From Symsagittifera roscoffensis (Eukaryota; Xenacoelomorpha; Acoela; Convolutidae): DNA of 64,000 nt. The stretch is from positions 27,369,801 through 27,433,800 of the forward strand of contig NC_087066.1 in NCBI RefSeq assembly GCF_963678635.1. The letters run 5' to 3'. The notes under the pieces are model-generated. The model searched no databases and was not told where the DNA came from. It saw only the letters and a list, made by a program, of their open reading frames with translations. The position numbers and the translations under genes are program-made. This document shows positions 61,869 through 64,000 of the stretch, one piece after another (position 1 is the stretch's first letter; each line of letters starts with the position of its first letter).

Positions 61869-64000
61869 TACCGCTCCTGTGTCCAGAAGCCCTGTGACCC
61901 CGATTTTTTTGTTCTGTTGGTGTCGAGCAGATGTGCGGTCACATCTGCTTCATACCCAATGTGTACTGCGTCTTGTTCCATCATGGCGTCATGGCCTATC
62001 CTGCGGACTTTGAGTTCCTCTTCTCCCAAATAGATCTGCCCCATTTGGTCATCATCTGTTGTTACATAAGTCCTGGTGTAGATACTGATTCCATCCACGT
62101 TCAGCATCACTTGATATGGCCCATAGACCTCTAAGTAGCGTCCAAGAAGTTTCTTCATGCGAGGGCCACCCGTCGTTAGTAGCGCCCGCACGGCTCTCGA
62201 CTCGGTGCGTGGCTCCACCTGCCTCAGATAATCTGCATATGTGTCCAAATGCATCAAAGTGAACTCGGATGGTTCACTCAGATTTCTGATCACCTGATGT
62301 CCAGCCACTGAGATTATCGACTGTATCTTGCTTCCTTGCGGCACCATGCCGAACCTCTGACCGGAGATCACATTAAGTTTCATGCTCAAACTGCTTGGTG
62401 CTTTAGTTTCTTCGAACTCCGTTGCTTCGAAGGTATTCAGTTGCTCCTGAAGTTTCTCATTCTTCAGTTCAAGTTTCACTTTTTGTTCGATCTCTTTCGT
62501 CACCAGTTCCTGCTGCACTCTATTTGGAGCATCCCTCGCGGCTGCCTTATAATCGATCTTGAAGTCATCAGCCGCAGTTGCTGATTCCGGCTCACGTGTC
62601 TCCTCTGTTACCGCTTGCATTTTCTTTGCCGCCAGCTCTTGAGGCTTTTCTTTTCTGCGTGCCTCTGCTTCACTCAAAAGTCGAGCCTTGCTGGCTTTCA
62701 CTCCTGACAAAGCTTCTTCATGTCTTGGATGCTTTATGTCTGCCACTGCATCCCAGAATTGCGGACAATCTGATTTAAAATGACCTTCCAAGTTGCAAAA
62801 GAAACACCTCGGGCCGAATTTCGCAATTACTCCTCTCATGAAATCCTCATGGTCCAATTCTGACGCATCTTCGTCCTCGAGGCTAAAGCCTATTGCTTTC
62901 ATGCCTTGTTTGTAAGTTGGGCATGCTGACACATGATGGTCCGTTGAACTGCAATTGGCACAAGAGCGTCTCTTGTCCATATCATCCCTCGGTTTGTACC
63001 AATTGTTCCCTTGGTTTGCTGGTCCGTTGTTAAAATTGCCATAATTGTTCTTGTAGTATCCAGATCTCGAAGGAGGTTTCAACAAAAGATACTCTTTTGA
63101 CTTGAGCCTCAACTCCTTTGGTGTTGGCGCGTTGGTTGATAGTGGTGTGTAATGCGTTGCTAGCATTGTTCGAAGTTCATCACTCTTCACACCATCGATG
63201 AATTTTGAGGCTACGACCAGGTTCATCCTTCGGTTTGACTCATCCGGTTGGCTGCGTCTTCTCAGCATTTCCAAATCATCGAGAAACTTGTCTATCGTTT
63301 CATCTTCTCGTTGCCTCCGTTTCTCGAAGCGCATCAGCGCCTGGTGCCCCTGCGACCCTGATCCGAAACGGTTTAACAAGATTTCGAATATTTTCTCAGC
63401 AGTGTCACGTTGATATTGCTTCTTGGCCATGACACAGTTCAGGGCTGTCCCTTCCAAGTTGCTGGTGAGCGCACTGCATTCCTGTCTCTCCGACAAGTCC
63501 TCTTCCTCGAAATGCAGCTTCATTACCTCTATCCAGGTATCAATACAGCCATCAGATTCATCTTTATAGCATCTTGGTTTCTTAAAGACTCTTCTGGACT
63601 TCTCACTGCGTTCATTGGTTCTGGATAACCTTGTAAGGAATGTCTCCAAAGACCTGTTTAGGGGTTCAAATGCTGTGGCCATTGCCGTAGCATCCCTTGA
63701 GTGTCCCGCCTGAGTGTCCTCACACCTCGTCTGAGGCTCTGTATGCGGTGCATCCCTGCAATCCGAATCGCCGTGAGTGTTTCCCGCTTGGCCCACATGA
63801 CTCCTCCTCGGGCTCGCATGCCCCCTGTTGCCGGAATCACTTCTCCCAGTCGCATGTGTGCCTTGCGTTGGTCGTTCGTTAGAGGTTTGTCTGTTCCCCG
63901 TTGAACTTGTTCTACTGTTCGGGCCCCATGTTCCATTACCCCTTGTGGCATAGCCTGATGAACTGCCCCTGCCTCTAGTGGATCCATACGTCTTCCTCTT
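61869..64000 (-). pseudogene. Element 2 gag, 3' part (continues past the window)
   Basis: An open frame from the window end to about 61870. The capsid-like region (GCIDTWIEVMKLHFEE, FIDGVKSDELRTML) and both CCHC knuckles (CANCSSTDHHVSAC, CFFCNLEGHFKSDC) are intact. The 5' part is Gly/Ser/Arg-rich rather than the acidic coiled coil of element 1. The frame shifts by one in an A7 run (about 61907-61913) just before the protease. The run ACA AAA AAA is a canonical slippery heptamer, but element 1 has no shift at this place. Confidence 0.85.

Larger units (their letters stand above)
49683..64000 (-). mobile_element. Element 2: decayed relative, 5' end outside the window
   Basis: It has the same gene order and homologous proteins as element 1. 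It carries several nonsense codons, several frameshifts, and lacks about 4.8 kb corresponding to the SGNH half of the second frame. It retains the four GTCCGGGGAG motifs. The LTR family is closer to element 3 than to element 1. Confidence 0.9.

Noticed and set aside
61907-61913. Programmed -1 frameshift between gag and protease in element 2
   Set aside because: The A7 run is a possible slippery site, but element 1 reads straight through the matching place and element 2 has several other lesions, so a lost base is the simpler account.

Overview
The window is nuclear DNA of an animal. It has spliced genes with canonical GT-AG introns, AT-rich introns and flanks crowded with small repeats, and a cluster of very large Ty3/gypsy-type LTR retrotransposons. 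The phylum cannot be fixed from the sequence. Both recognisable host genes have a strong splice acceptor 3 to 23 bases before the start codon with no visible upstream exon. This fits a lineage with spliced-leader trans-splicing, but that is inference.

Positions 1 to about 25.7 kb are host DNA. USP10 (a ubiquitin protease, two coding exons, 10194-12265) and a PAGR1/PA1-like gene (a KMT2C/D histone methyltransferase complex subunit, six or more exons, 12692-25329) lie head-to-tail on the minus strand, 427 bp apart. Around and inside them are a hAT-like MITE, long-armed foldback elements, a MULE reduced to its first and last protein segments between recognisable terminal inverted repeats, tRNA-derived SINE-like fragments, a 256-bp tandem duplication and other repeats.

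Positions 25.7 kb to the end are three related minus-strand LTR elements arranged in a nest. Element 3 is one LTR (25736-25895 plus 48946-49673) cut in two by element 1 and followed by only nine bases of its own polypurine tract. Element 1 (25896-48945, 23.05 kb) is young: its two 884-bp LTRs differ at about four positions. Element 2 (49683 to beyond 64000) is old and decayed, and starts right after the element-3 stub.

Element 1 reads, in its own 5'-3' direction: LTR, primer-binding site, 2.6-kb leader with a 14-bp minisatellite, gag-protease-RT-RNase H-integrase, a C-terminal macro domain resembling OARD1/TARG1, a spacer of 20-bp repeats, then a second giant reading frame of about 2,960 codons, polypurine tract and LTR. 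The second frame starts with a coiled coil and an SGNH (GDSL) hydrolase domain, has what looks like a second, degenerate SGNH domain, a hydrophobic segment, and a long novel C-terminal half shared with element 2. Element 1 carries three breaks: TAG in pol, a one-base shift in pol, and an in-frame TGA inside the SGNH domain.

The most interesting signals are the macro domain behind an integrase; the SGNH polyprotein; a 10-base polypurine motif repeated exactly four times in each element at matching places and in different reading frames; a 60-base block with 58 of 60 bases conserved between otherwise diverged elements that can form two hairpins; and a roughly ten-fold excess of the hexamer CTCAAG in element 1 that element 2 lacks.
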